In this document: one piece after another, positions 20,869 to 31,795 of the stretch
Layout: every line of letters begins with the position of its first letter
Position numbering within the stretch: the stretch's first letter is position 1
Source: Gemmatimonadota bacterium
GTDB taxonomy: Bacteria; Gemmatimonadota; Gemmatimonadetes; Longimicrobiales; Gaopeijiaceae
Direction of reading: 5' to 3'
NCBI GenBank assembly: GCA_007126575.1
Contig: SLBA01000091.1
Location: 29,539 to 93,538 of the forward strand
DNA length: 64,000 nucleotides
Translations under genes and position numbers: made by a program
Notes under the pieces: generated by a model
Told to the model about the DNA's origin: nothing
Seen by the model: only the letters and a program-made list of their open reading frames with translations
The model's database searches: none

Positions 20869-21728
20869 GCCGGCTCCCCGGCGGCGCGGTCGGAGTTGGC
20901 TCCGCGCGCGATCCCCCGAGTGACCGTCCGATGAAAGCCCCAGGCGGCCAGATACGAGAGCAGCGTCACCAGAACCGCGATCCAGAGCCCCTCCAGCACG
21001 ATCATGCCGAACGGCATCAGGAGAGTCACCGCGTAGTAGGCGAGCGCATACGACGGGGGGATGGTGCGGGTCCAGGAGCGGATCCCCAGAAGCTCCATCG
21101 CCCCCATGAGCAGGACCCCCGTTCCCAGCCACCCCGCCAGGTTCACCCAGGGCATCTTGAAGTAGGGCCCGGTATCCGACCAGATCCAGTAGTAGGGTGC
21201 CTGGTAGCTCATGGCGGGATCGAGTGCCAGGTCCCAGAGCGTGAGCAGGACCGCTGCGAAGAGGATCCGGGGGAACCACCGAATGGCTCCCGGGAAGGTC
21301 TCGCGAGCGAGCATCCAGGCGGGCACCGCCATCAGGAACCAGGAGAGAGGAATCACCCAGGGCACCCGATCGGCGATCTTGTAGCCGAGCAGGCTGGTGT
21401 ACTCATAGAGGCCAAAGGGAATCCCGAAGCCGGTCCCGAAGAACTCCGACAGGAAGGAGATCAGGTAGACGGTCAGGAAGGCCGGTACCCATCGCATCCC
21501 TCCCCATCGAACGAGCGCGATCCCGAGAACCACGGCTCCCAGAATGATGTGGAGCTGGGCGAAGAAGGCGTAGGAAATGCGCCAGAAGCCGATCAGCGAT
21601 GGCGGAATGCGCTCGGGATTCAGACCGAACACCCCGTATCCGGCGAGGGCGGTGATCGTGAATCCCAGGAGAAGGGCGATGCCCCATCCCGTGGCCGATC
21701 GGAGCCAGTTCCCGTCCGTGGTAGTCAC
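20865..21728 (-). CDS. cruF: CruF-like carotenoid 1',2'-hydratase family membrane protein
   Basis: A membrane protein of 287 residues with about seven hydrophobic segments. FGTGFGIPFGLYEYTSLLGY and TLWDLALDPAMSYQ carry the conserved acidic and polar residues of the CruF family (carotenoid psi-end hydratases; also related to C50 carotenoid cyclases). In a phytoene-synthase operon it most likely adds water to an acyclic carotenoid end, giving a 1'-OH that can be glycosylated. Overlaps by 4 nt with carH upstream and with the fusion gene downstream. Specificity is inferred. Confidence 0.82.
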   Translation of the reverse strand: MTTTDGNWLRSATGWGIALLLGFTITALAGYGVFGLNPERIPPSLIGFWRISYAFFAQLHIILGAVVLGIALVRWGGMRWVPAFLTVYLISFLSEFFGTGFGIPFGLYEYTSLLGYKIADRVPWVIPLSWFLMAVPAWMLARETFPGAIRWFPRILFAAVLLTLWDLALDPAMSYQAPYYWIWSDTGPYFKMPWVNLAGWLGTGVLLMGAMELLGIRSWTRTIPPSYALAYYAVTLLMPFGMIVLEGLWIAVLVTLLSYLAAWGFHRTVTRGIARGANSDRAAGEPA

Positions 21729-22678
21729 GCCGAACGCGCCCCGGTCGCAGCCTGCCCTCGTCCGTGAGCCCAGTCGATGAAGGACTCGGCCGAGGGGAAG
21801 GTCAGGAAGCTGCGGAAGGGCAGGTCGGTACCCCCATCCAGCTCATCCGTCCCCGCTCCACCGAAGACGAGATCGAAGGGCGACGCCGGGCGATAGAACT
21901 CCCGAAGCACATCGAGGCAGCGGCGCATGTGCCCAATCGAGGTGGGTGGTGAAAACGAGACACACACCAACTCGGCGCCTCTCGCCCGCTGAATCGCCGC
22001 AAACTCCTCGGGGGGCGTATCGGCCCCCAGGTAGTGCACGGTCCAGCCCGCACGCTCGAGGAGGATGCGGACGCACATCGCCCCGATGTGGTGTCGGTTC
22101 CCCTCCATCGAGCCCACGACTGCCGCCGGTCTGGCGGTGGGGAGGTCGTCGTCGGGAGCGATCCCGGCCCAGGCTTCGTCGGAGAGCCGGACGAGCGCCT
22201 CGAGAACCGCCTGGCTGGCGATATGCTCCTCGCCGATCCGAAGTCGACCCTCTCTCCAGGCCATACCGACCTCCTCCATGAACGGTTGGATACCCCCGTC
22301 GCAGACCCGCGCGAACGCGAGCTCCTTGCGGGAACCCAGATCCTGGAAGAGCGCCGAGATCCGGCGTGGGTATCCGCGGACCAGCCATCCCATCGCCAGG
22401 GATACGGTCCGCGAATAGTCATCATGGCGGATCGCGTCCTGGACCGCCAGCCAGACGTGGGACTCGAAGGGGGTGAACGGCGCCAGATAGGTCTGGACTC
22501 CCCTGCCGTTCGCGAACTCGAGGACCTCCCTCAGGTAGATGCGACGGTGACCGCCATCGGTCTTGTCGGATTCCAGTTCACCGGCGTCGGTCCACCGCTT
22601 CACCGTCGACGGGTGGACGTCGAGGAGGTCGGCGGCCTCGGATGTGGTCAGGAACAGTTCGGAATTGAAGGCCTGCAT
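21725..22678 (-). CDS. carH: CarH-like MerR-family, B12-dependent light-responsive repressor
   Basis: A protein of 317 residues. An N-terminal MerR helix-turn-helix (LTTSEAADLLDVHPSTVKRW, then wing DGGHRRIYLREVLEF) is followed by a helical B12-binding cap (about 85-175) and a Rossmann-like B12 domain (residues 185-290) with EGNRHHIGAMCVRILLERAG, carrying the axial His of the HxxG motif, and VHYLGADTPPEE. This is the CarH/LitR layout, in which adenosylcobalamin-bound tetramers repress carotenoid genes until light breaks the Co-C bond. It heads an operon with cruF and the phytoene synthase fusion, and tandem repeats lie upstream. GGAG is 5 nt before ATG. Confidence 0.88.
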   Translation of the reverse strand: MQAFNSELFLTTSEAADLLDVHPSTVKRWTDAGELESDKTDGGHRRIYLREVLEFANGRGVQTYLAPFTPFESHVWLAVQDAIRHDDYSRTVSLAMGWLVRGYPRRISALFQDLGSRKELAFARVCDGGIQPFMEEVGMAWREGRLRIGEEHIASQAVLEALVRLSDEAWAGIAPDDDLPTARPAAVVGSMEGNRHHIGAMCVRILLERAGWTVHYLGADTPPEEFAAIQRARGAELVCVSFSPPTSIGHMRRCLDVLREFYRPASPFDLVFGGAGTDELDGGTDLPFRSFLTFPSAESFIDWAHGRGQAATGARSA

Positions 22679-22728
22679 CGGAGCTCCGGCATGGGGACGA
22701 GAGACAATCGAAAAACCGCTCGTCTCCC

Positions 22729-22757
22729 AGTATAAAGCGGTTAGGTCACGATGTCAA
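22729..22757 (-). promoter_or_regulatory. Strong sigma70-like promoter of carH-cruF-crt operon
   Basis: Minus strand: TTGACA (22757-22752), 17-bp spacer, TATACT (22734-22729). Predicted start near 22722, about 44 nt before the carH ATG. One of the closest matches to consensus in the window. Confidence 0.8.
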
Positions 22758-22763
22758 AGTTTC

Positions 22764-22796
22764 CTGTACATTTTCTGTACAGGTCTTGCACACCCC
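22764..22796. promoter_or_regulatory. Three tandem 11-bp repeats, likely CarH operator
   Basis: CTGTACA at 22764-22770, CTGTACA at 22775-22781 and TTGCACA at 22786-22792, each exactly 11 bp apart. The first two also form an inverted repeat, since TGTACA is self-complementary. The array begins 6 bp upstream of the carH -35. Structural work on Thermus CarH describes binding to tandem 11-bp direct repeats next to the -35, so the geometry fits autoregulation by CarH. Confidence 0.75.
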
Positions 22797-22822
22797 AGCA
22801 CCTCCCCTGAGTTCCGACCGCC

Positions 22823-24253
22823 CTACTCACCCCCTTCGTGCGCTTCGACCGCCAGTCGGGCCACGGCGTCGATCATCTGCGAGAAGATCAGCGTGTGGGC
22901 GGGCACCAGCGAATACCAGTAGAGCGTCCCCGGGAGCCCAGACGGCGCGAACAGCGCCGTCTGGATCAGGCGTGTGCCGCCGTTCTCGGGCTCGGCCTCC
23001 CACTGGAGCCAGGCCTTTCCCGGAACCCGCATTTCAGCTCTCAGACGGAGGAGGCGTCCCGGCTCCAGCGCCTCGACACGCCAGAAGTCGACGGTCTCGC
23101 CGACACTCAGATCGGTCGGGTGCCGGCGCCCCCTGCGAATCCCCGGCCCCCCGAAGAGCTGATCGACCAGTCCGCGGAACTCCCATGCCCAGCGCCAGAC
23201 GAGCCAGCCGCGCGCCCCACCCAGCGAGGTGAAGGTGCGGTACACGGCCTCGGGGGGCAGTTCGACCCGGCGGGTTCGCACTTCGCGCATGATCCCCTCG
23301 CGATCCTCGAACTCGAAGGTGGAGCCGTCTCCCAGAGCCCCACTCCACCGGGTGCTCACCTGTCCGGTCTCGATTCGCTCCAGCGCCAGCTCCACGGCCC
23401 GCCGGTAGGAGATGGGAACGATCTCGGGAAAGAGCTCCCGTGCGCGCGCCACGTCGCCGACGACGGGCTGGACGACGCCCTCGACGAGAGGCACCGCGAT
23501 CGCATTCGGGATCGGGGTCACCAGGCCCACCCAGCGGGCCGAGAGCCCCGGGGTCAGCACCGGCACGGGAATGATCAGTCGCTTCAGCCCCCGAACCTCG
23601 GCGTACCCGATCATCATCGACCGGAAGGTCAGCACCTCGGTTCCGACCTCGAGCACACCCAGCGGCTCGGCCCGTTCGGCGGCGGCCACGAGATAGGCGA
23701 GGATGTCACGCACAGCGATCGGCTGGACTTCGTTCTGGATCCAGCGGGGGGCGACCATCGCGGGAAGCCGCTCGGTCAGGTATCGCACCATTTCGAACGA
23801 GGCCGAGCCGGACCCGATGATCGGCCCGGCGCGAAGCTCGGTGGTCGGAAGGCCCTCCCGAAGGATCTCGCCGACCTCGGCCCGGCTCGAGAGGTGCTCC
23901 GACGCGGGGTCCTCGGACTCCGGCAGGATGCCACCCAGGTAGACCACCATCGGCCCACCTCGACAGACCTGCACGAAGTTCCGTGCGGCCTCGCGGTCCC
24001 GTTCGGCGAAATCCGCCCCCGCGTACATCGAGTGCACGAGGTAGTATGCCACGTCGACGTCATCGGCCACCCCCGACAGCGAGGAGGCGTCGGAGAGGTC
24101 GCCCCGTCGGATCTCGACCTTGTCCGCCCAGTCTCTCCCTTCGAGTTTGCGCGGATCCCGGACCACGACCCGGACCGTGTGCCCCCTGTCGAGCAGGCGA
24201 GGGACGAGACGCCCACCGATATAGCCGGTGGCGCCGGTGACGAGAACACGCAC
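22823..24253 (-). CDS. SDR-family NAD(P)-binding protein with C-terminal DUF2867 domain
   Basis: A protein of 476 residues. The first ~300 are an atypical short-chain dehydrogenase/NmrA-like Rossmann domain (MRVLVTGATGYIGGRLVPRL, YYLVHSM, LRAGPIIGSGSASFEMVRYL). The last ~150 are a SRPBCC-like DUF2867 domain (VYRTFTSLGGARGWLVWRWAWEFRGLVDQL ending with WYSLVPAHTLIFSQM). This architecture is common in bacteria but its substrate is unknown. The gene lies upstream of the carH promoter on the same strand; the CarH repeats begin about 27 bp after its stop, so it is probably a separate unit. Confidence 0.85.
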   Translation of the reverse strand: MRVLVTGATGYIGGRLVPRLLDRGHTVRVVVRDPRKLEGRDWADKVEIRRGDLSDASSLSGVADDVDVAYYLVHSMYAGADFAERDREAARNFVQVCRGGPMVVYLGGILPESEDPASEHLSSRAEVGEILREGLPTTELRAGPIIGSGSASFEMVRYLTERLPAMVAPRWIQNEVQPIAVRDILAYLVAAAERAEPLGVLEVGTEVLTFRSMMIGYAEVRGLKRLIIPVPVLTPGLSARWVGLVTPIPNAIAVPLVEGVVQPVVGDVARARELFPEIVPISYRRAVELALERIETGQVSTRWSGALGDGSTFEFEDREGIMREVRTRRVELPPEAVYRTFTSLGGARGWLVWRWAWEFRGLVDQLFGGPGIRRGRRHPTDLSVGETVDFWRVEALEPGRLLRLRAEMRVPGKAWLQWEAEPENGGTRLIQTALFAPSGLPGTLYWYSLVPAHTLIFSQMIDAVARLAVEAHEGGE

Positions 24254-24344
24254 GAAAGACCTCCACAGGGAAAGAAAAGGGCGGGAGTCAAAGGACTACC
24301 CGCCGCCCCGCGCGAGGATTCCAACGGATGGATCTTCCGGGCGA

Positions 24345-26015
24345 TCAGGACTCGGGCTGAGACCGCTTCAGGACCCCGGTGATGAAGGGGAGCAGCTGCT
24401 TCTTGCGACTCACCACCCCCGAGAGCCGGAACACCTCGCGCTCGATCACGGCCGGGTAAGAGATCGCATCGATCAGCTCCGCTCCCCCCTTGACCACGAG
24501 CAGCGAATCCTGGGTCTTCACATCGGTCACCATCAGGATCGCGAAGTCGAGCTGTTCCTCGCCGCGGAATCGTTCGAGCTCCGCCGACAGCTCCTCGGCC
24601 CGCTCCCAGAACCGATCGAAGCCGAGTTCCTCGACCTGCGAGATGGCGAATCGGCGACCGCCCTCCTCGTATTCCTTCCGGTCGAGCGCCAGGACCGCGG
24701 CCGGGGGGCTGTCCGCGACCACCGACCCCGACGAGAAAATGATCTCGGCGAGCTCGGTGCCCGTGACCCCGGTGATCTCCTCGAGCCACCCGAGGATCTC
24801 GGTGTCGATCGCGGTGGTCGTGGGGCTTCGAAGATTCAGGGTGTCGGAGACGAGCCCGCCCATGAGCATCCCAGCCATCTCGCGAGACGGAGTCAGCTTC
24901 GCCGCACGGTACTTGTCGGCCACGATCGTGCAGGTCGAACCGACCGGGCGATTGATGAAGAGGATGGGCTCCTCGGTGCGCAGATCCCCCAGCCGATGGT
25001 GGTCCACGACCTCGACGATCTGTACCTGGTCCGCACCCGCCACGGCCTGGGACAGCTCGTTGTGGTCGACCAGGATGAGCTGGGTGCCGCTGGGGCGAAG
25101 GAGATCACGCCGGGTGAAGACCCCCTCCAGCCGCCCCCCCTCGTCGGTGACCATGAATACCGAGGGGTCGAGCTGACTGGTCCTTCTGCGCACCGAGTCC
25201 ACGGGATCATGTCCCGAGAAGCGAGTCGGCGCCTCGCCCATGACCGAGTCCACCCGAGCGGCCGTGCGAATCGTCCAGGCCGTCGTCGCCGTGTCGTGGT
25301 CGCTCGAAATGATACTGGTGCCCCGAGCCTTCGCCCTCTCGACGATCTCGGCGTCGACCTCGAGTCCTCCGGTCACCACCAGGAGCCGAACACCCAGCTC
25401 GATCGCCGATCTCTGGATATCGGATCGATCGCCGACCACGATGACGGAGCGCTCGGGCGGGATGTCTCCCGACGACTGGAATCGGCGGAAGGACTCGAGG
25501 TCCATGGCGGCGACCCGTACCCAGAGCGGCTCGACGATACCGGCGCGCTCGACATGAAGCACCCCGGCATCGAGCGCCGAGATGACCGAGTCGAGCGACG
25601 ACTCCACCCGTCGGATGTCCCGCCCACCACCCGACTTCGGAATGAAGTACTCGCCGAGCTGGAAGATGCTCAGCGTGCCCAGCAGGGTGCGGTCGGGCCG
25701 AACGACGGGAAGGAGCTGAAAATCATGTTCGTCGATCAACTCCAGCGCTCGGGCGCAGGTATCGCCCGGGCCGACGGTGACGACCTCGGACGTCATCTGA
25801 TCCCGGAGCCTCGGGGTCACGTCGGAGATGAACGGGGGGAGCGGGACTCCGAAGTGATCGAGAATCGCGTCGATGCGGGCGTTCGAGTTCCCGCAGCGAG
25901 CGGCGCGGAAGTCCCCCCCGGTCGTCCGGCGCTTGAAGTCGGCGTAGGCGAGCGCCGAACAGATCGCGTCCGCATCGGGATTGCGGTGCCCGAAGACGTA
26001 GGTGGGGGCCGGCAT
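24345..26015 (-). CDS. Putative manganese-dependent inorganic pyrophosphatase with CBS and DRTGG domains
   Basis: Family II (DHH/DHHA2) pyrophosphatase of 556 residues. The N-terminal DHH half begins TYVFGHRNPDADAICSALAY; a regulatory insert of CBS repeats (MTSEVVTVGPGDTCARALEL; VMGEAPTRFSGHDPVDSVRR) flanks a DRTGG domain (GDRSDIQRSAIELGVRLLVV). The catalytic half resumes with ILVDHNELSQAV and VEVVDHHRLGD and ends with a DHHA2 domain. Such CBS-containing enzymes are regulated by adenine nucleotides in Firmicutes. ATG 26015 is chosen because the FGHRNPDADA motif follows at once; the frame is open further upstream. Confidence 0.88.
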   Translation of the reverse strand: MPAPTYVFGHRNPDADAICSALAYADFKRRTTGGDFRAARCGNSNARIDAILDHFGVPLPPFISDVTPRLRDQMTSEVVTVGPGDTCARALELIDEHDFQLLPVVRPDRTLLGTLSIFQLGEYFIPKSGGGRDIRRVESSLDSVISALDAGVLHVERAGIVEPLWVRVAAMDLESFRRFQSSGDIPPERSVIVVGDRSDIQRSAIELGVRLLVVTGGLEVDAEIVERAKARGTSIISSDHDTATTAWTIRTAARVDSVMGEAPTRFSGHDPVDSVRRRTSQLDPSVFMVTDEGGRLEGVFTRRDLLRPSGTQLILVDHNELSQAVAGADQVQIVEVVDHHRLGDLRTEEPILFINRPVGSTCTIVADKYRAAKLTPSREMAGMLMGGLVSDTLNLRSPTTTAIDTEILGWLEEITGVTGTELAEIIFSSGSVVADSPPAAVLALDRKEYEEGGRRFAISQVEELGFDRFWERAEELSAELERFRGEEQLDFAILMVTDVKTQDSLLVVKGGAELIDAISYPAVIEREVFRLSGVVSRKKQLLPFITGVLKRSQPES

Positions 26016-26022
26016 CGATGCC

Positions 26023-27066
26023 TCAGGGGAGCGGAGCGAGGAGGATGAAGTCGCCCCGACCGCCGTGCGCATCGGGATCGAACTCGTTGCCGGGGGCGAC
26101 CGGATAGCCGACGACGAGAAGGAGGGTGGTTTCCGGCCGGTAGTGCCGGACCAGTTCGGGAATTCCGGTGCCATTCGCAATGTGAAAGGCGCCGGCGACG
26201 TGAATGACCCGCTCCACCGCGTCGCTCCGGAGGGCCTCGACGATCGTCCAGGCCATCCCCGCGTCCCACAGCCCCTGCGCCTCGAGCATCCGCTCCGCGG
26301 CCGCCTCACCTTCGGGACCCGAAGGGCCGTGGGGGCCGGCACCCTCCATCAGGGATTCCCACTCGGCCCGGTAGGCGTCCGAGGGGCCGGGGTACGGGAG
26401 GGGAGGAAGCCACTGTAGAGCCGAGGAAGGGAGCTCCGCCAGCGATTCGGCGCCGAGCCGACTCACCCGGTTCACATAGCGGCGGGGTGGGTTGGCTCCG
26501 AATACCGGGAGACCCGCCTCGCGCGCCATCTCGATGTAGGGCCGATAGTCCGGATCGTAGTTGTTCCAGGGACGCGACGCTCCCAGAAAGTGCTCCTCGC
26601 TGATCCATCCCCCCAGGTACTCGTCGAGGACTCCCTGTACGTCGGTCTCGAACATCTCGAGCGAGATCGCCGCCGAGGGGCCGTCGGTGATGCTCGCCGC
26701 GACCAGCGCCTGCCGAGCCCGGTGACCGACTCCGTCATTGTGGATCTCGCCGAGGAGCACGACCTCGACCTCACCCGCCGCCCGAACCAAGTCGGCCCAC
26801 TCCACCGGAGTCCCCGAACCCGTGTACACCCGGATCTCGTCGGGGGGCTCGAGGGCCGATTCGATGGCGGAATCGAGGCGCGGGTCGACCGGACGGTCGG
26901 GCCGATCCGGAGCGGTGTGAACCATCGGCGGCTCACGGGTGTCCGTGCCCTCGGCCCCCGGGCTCGAAGCGCAGGCGACGAGCATCAGGACCACCCCGCA
27001 AACGGCTCCTACCCGGGCCGAACGCACGATCCCCGCACTCAGCCTCGCCCGGAGTTCCCGGACCAT
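26023..27066 (-). CDS. ChaN-like lipoprotein (haem-binding uptake, Tiki superfamily)
   Basis: A protein of 347 residues with a lipoprotein signal: Arg-rich start, hydrophobic segment and lipobox LVACAS near residue 32. A disordered Pro/Asp-rich stretch is followed by the ChaN/Tiki core: VVLLGEIHNDGVGHRARQAL near residue 100, ISLEMFETDVQGVLDEYL, then C-terminal VIHVAGAFHIANGTGIPEL. The Glu/His residues of these motifs match the family metal or haem site. ChaN-type proteins bind haem or act as Tiki-like proteases; the role here is undetermined. Located between the pyrophosphatase and gyrB. Confidence 0.82.
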   Translation of the reverse strand: MVRELRARLSAGIVRSARVGAVCGVVLMLVACASSPGAEGTDTREPPMVHTAPDRPDRPVDPRLDSAIESALEPPDEIRVYTGSGTPVEWADLVRAAGEVEVVLLGEIHNDGVGHRARQALVAASITDGPSAAISLEMFETDVQGVLDEYLGGWISEEHFLGASRPWNNYDPDYRPYIEMAREAGLPVFGANPPRRYVNRVSRLGAESLAELPSSALQWLPPLPYPGPSDAYRAEWESLMEGAGPHGPSGPEGEAAAERMLEAQGLWDAGMAWTIVEALRSDAVERVIHVAGAFHIANGTGIPELVRHYRPETTLLLVVGYPVAPGNEFDPDAHGGRGDFILLAPLP

Positions 27067-27070
27067 CGGC

Positions 27071-29062
<1,992 letters not shown>

Positions 29063-29126
29063 TTAGCGAAATCTCTCTCCCGAGACCATTCCTCGACGGG
29101 CCCCTGGGATGCGAGAAGTCGGGTGA

Positions 29127-29507
29127 TCAGATGCCACCCTCCGATCCCTCGGTGAAATCCGACGATGCGGTGTCGGGGTCCTCGGCCAGAAGGAAGACGA
29201 TTCGCTCGATACGGCCGTCCTTCTTTCCTGCGTTGAGCCGCGCCATGAACTCGTGCCGCATCAGGTTGAGTTCGCTCATCCAGGCGCTGGAGCGAACCTC
29301 GACGTAGAGGACACCGCGGGCCACCCCGCGTGCCCGTGTCACCCGCGCGATCGCGTCCCCGACGATCTCGGGCCACGCCGCCACCAGGTCCTGCTGCTCG
29401 AGCGCACCCTGGATCCCCCACTTGCTTAGAAGCCCCGAAAGCAGGTCCCCGACACGGTCCGGGTCCCCGCTGCCCCCACTCGATCCCCCGGAGCCGCGCC
29501 CCCTCAC
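29127..29507 (-). CDS. DciA-like protein (DUF721)
   Basis: A protein of 126 residues. After a Gly/Ser-rich N-terminus it has the DUF721 core: LSGLLSKWGIQGALEQQDLVAAWPEIVGDAIARVTRARGV (as a continuous region, residues about 22-62), then VLYVEVRSSAWMSELNLMRH. DciA proteins load the replicative helicase in bacteria lacking DnaC/DnaI and commonly sit by recF/gyrB, as here. Its ATG overlaps the recF stop by 4 nt. The family call is firm; the helicase-loading role is inferred from homologues. Confidence 0.8.
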   Translation of the reverse strand: MRGRGSGGSSGGSGDPDRVGDLLSGLLSKWGIQGALEQQDLVAAWPEIVGDAIARVTRARGVARGVLYVEVRSSAWMSELNLMRHEFMARLNAGKKDGRIERIVFLLAEDPDTASSDFTEGSEGGI

Positions 29508-30670
29508 GGAGTTTCCGGATTCGGCGACGGTCCCCGATCCACTCGGCCGTCATGGATATTCCACCGCACCAGCCGATCCGCCCGGAAGTGCAGATCGCTC
29601 TGTTTGGGAGCGGTGAGGATCACCTGTCCGGCGGCCGTGCGATCCAGCAGCTCAACCACCCGTCGGGACCGGTCCGCATCGAGCTCCGCGAACAGGTCGT
29701 CGAGGAGGAGCAGGGGCGGCCGACCCCGTCGTTCGGCCACCGTGCGGGCCTCGAGAATCCGGAGCGTCAACGCCGCGGTTCGTCGCTGCCCACCGGATCC
29801 GAAGTGCCTGAGGTCCCGAGGCTCGGACGAAGCGTCCGAGCCTCCCGATCCGGTCAGGTGCATGCGCAGTTCGTCCCGGTGGGGGCCGGACTGCGTGGTT
29901 CCCCGCCGACGGTCGCTCTCGAACTGCCGGTCCAGCTTCTCCGCCATGGCGTCTCCCCAGGCCTCGGAGCCGGCCTCCCCGGGGGGAGGCTCGTCCACGC
30001 TCCCGGGCTGATAGGAGACCGTCGCCTCCTCCCCGCCCGAGGCCTCCGAGAACACCGACCGGAACTCCGACCCGCGCTCTTCAACCCAGCGAACCCTCCG
30101 ATGAGAGATCTCGCCCCCGAGGCGGGCGAGCAATGCATCCCACGCCCGCACGGCCGCGGCCTCTCCGCCATCTCTCAGCACGGCGTTCCGCTGCGAGAGT
30201 GCCTGCCGGTACTTCTGCAGGGCCTCGAGGTACCCGGGAAGGTTCAGCGAGAGCATGATGTCCAGAAAGCGCCTGCGTTCTTCGGGTCCATCCGAGACGA
30301 TCCGGACATCCTCGGGAGTGAAGAGGACCGCGCCCACCCCTCCGATGGCCGCGCCCAGTGTGGCGGGTTCGACCCCTTCGACGGTGACCTTCTTGAGGCT
30401 TCCGGAGCGCTGGTAGGCCGCCGCGATCACCTGTCGATCCGCTCCATGCTCGAGGTGACCCTCGACCCGAAAGACGTCCTCGCCGAACCGGATGATCCGG
30501 GAGTCCCGCGTGCCCCGAAACGACCGAAAGATCTCGAGATAGTAGATCGCCTCGAGGAGGTTGGTCTTTCCCTGCGCGTTCGCGCCCACCAGCGCCACCC
30601 CTTCGGCGGGGAGGTCGAGCCGGGCATCGGCAAGATTCCGGAATCCGCTCAGCCGCAGCTGCGTCAGCAT
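29504..30670 (-). CDS. recF: DNA replication and repair protein RecF
   Basis: SMC-like ATPase of the RecFOR pathway that helps load RecA at gaps. Walker A GANAQGKTNLLEAIYY near residue 30, signature HFGSGGQRRTAALTLRILEA near 310, Walker B PPLLLLDDLFAELDADR near 340. N-terminus MLTQLRLSGFRNLADA is typical. It has 388 residues; a Gly/Ser/Asp-rich insertion precedes the signature. Overlaps the DciA-like gene. Confidence 0.95.
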   Translation of the reverse strand: MLTQLRLSGFRNLADARLDLPAEGVALVGANAQGKTNLLEAIYYLEIFRSFRGTRDSRIIRFGEDVFRVEGHLEHGADRQVIAAAYQRSGSLKKVTVEGVEPATLGAAIGGVGAVLFTPEDVRIVSDGPEERRRFLDIMLSLNLPGYLEALQKYRQALSQRNAVLRDGGEAAAVRAWDALLARLGGEISHRRVRWVEERGSEFRSVFSEASGGEEATVSYQPGSVDEPPPGEAGSEAWGDAMAEKLDRQFESDRRRGTTQSGPHRDELRMHLTGSGGSDASSEPRDLRHFGSGGQRRTAALTLRILEARTVAERRGRPPLLLLDDLFAELDADRSRRVVELLDRTAAGQVILTAPKQSDLHFRADRLVRWNIHDGRVDRGPSPNPETP

Positions 30671-30719
30671 CGGTGGGCCACGAAAGCCGGGCCGGGCCGT
30701 CCTGGAGCGTCGGAAAGAC

Positions 30720-31496
30720 TCAGGAGCCGGTGAATTCCGCCTTCCTCTTCTCGATGAAGGCCTGCATCCCTTCCTTCATGTCGGAGGTCGATGCCAGGAG
30801 GCCGAAGAGCGATGACTCGAAGCGCATCGACTCCGCCGTGGAGCTGTCGAGCGCCTGGTACACCGACTCCAGTGCGAGCGACAGCGCGACCGGGGCGTTG
30901 GAGGCGATCTTCGAGGCCATCTTCAGGGTGTGCTCCATCAGCTGCTCCCTGGGCACGACGGCATTGGCGAGCCCGATCTCGGCAGCCCGCTCGGCGGTGA
31001 TCATCTCTCCGGTGAGGGTGAGCTCGAGCGCTCGTCCCAGGCCCACGATCCGGGCGAGCCGCACCGTTCCCCCATAGCCCGGAATGATCCCGAGGCCGAC
31101 CTCGGGGAGGCCGAAGCGGGCATTCTCGGAGGCCACCCGGAGATGACACGCCAGTGCGAGTTCACACCCGCCTCCGAGGGCGTAGCCTCCGACCGCCGCG
31201 ATCACGGGCCGGGGGAAGGTCTCGATGCTGCGAAAGACCTCCTGCCCCTGCCGGCTCACCGAAACGCCCGACATCGGATCCATCGTCGCCAGAACCCCGA
31301 TGTCGGCTCCGGCGACGAACGCCTTCTCACCGGCGCCCGTCAGGATCACGGCGCCGATGTCCTCGTCGGAGCGCAGGGTCTCGAAGGCCTGCCCGAGCTC
31401 GTCGATCACCTCCGGGTTCAGAGCGTTCAACTTCTTCTGGCGATCGATGGTGATGGTGGCGACGCGACCGTCGCGGGTGATCCCGACGTAACTCAC
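30720..31496 (-). CDS. Enoyl-CoA hydratase/isomerase family protein
   Basis: Crotonase-fold protein of 258 residues. The oxyanion-hole segments are KAFVAGADIGVLATM and PVIAAVGGYALGGGCELALAC; the catalytic glutamates are in the expected places (GGGCELALAC, and ARFGLPEVGLGIIPGYGGT). This pattern is typical of short-chain enoyl-CoA hydratases. GTG at 31496 with GGAG about 10 nt upstream is chosen because homology begins at once (SYVGITRDGRVATITIDR). Beta-oxidation-type partners (a hydroxyacyl-CoA dehydrogenase and a thiolase) lie at 37-39 kb. Confidence 0.88.
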   Translation of the reverse strand: MSYVGITRDGRVATITIDRQKKLNALNPEVIDELGQAFETLRSDEDIGAVILTGAGEKAFVAGADIGVLATMDPMSGVSVSRQGQEVFRSIETFPRPVIAAVGGYALGGGCELALACHLRVASENARFGLPEVGLGIIPGYGGTVRLARIVGLGRALELTLTGEMITAERAAEIGLANAVVPREQLMEHTLKMASKIASNAPVALSLALESVYQALDSSTAESMRFESSLFGLLASTSDMKEGMQAFIEKRKAEFTGS

Positions 31497-31795
31497 AGTG
31501 GTGTACTCCGCGGTGGAAAGGAACGATTGACGAGTCCCAGGGGGTGCCGGCGTCCGGGTCCGGATGCCCAACGACCACCCCTCTCGGAAAATAGGCGCGC
31601 TCGACACGCGGTGCCACCCGTTCCCCCATGGTCCCGCCCCGCGCAGATGACTACCTTCTCGACGGTTCGAGCCGGGCCGGATCGCAGAGTCGGCCCGTGA
31701 GACTACCTTTACAATGCCATTCTTCGCAGCCGCGAACCTGCCTCCGGGGTGTCGATCCGGAGTCGGGGCCCCACACCAAAGGAGCAGACCCCACG
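31497..31795. promoter_or_regulatory. Divergent intergenic region between enoyl-CoA hydratase and ssb
   Basis: 299 bp without a convincing gene. The plus strand has a good -10 (TACAAT, 31710-31715) for ssb, but the -35 at 17 bp upstream is poor; this would give a leader of about 75 nt. No operator or riboswitch was recognised. Confidence 0.35.
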
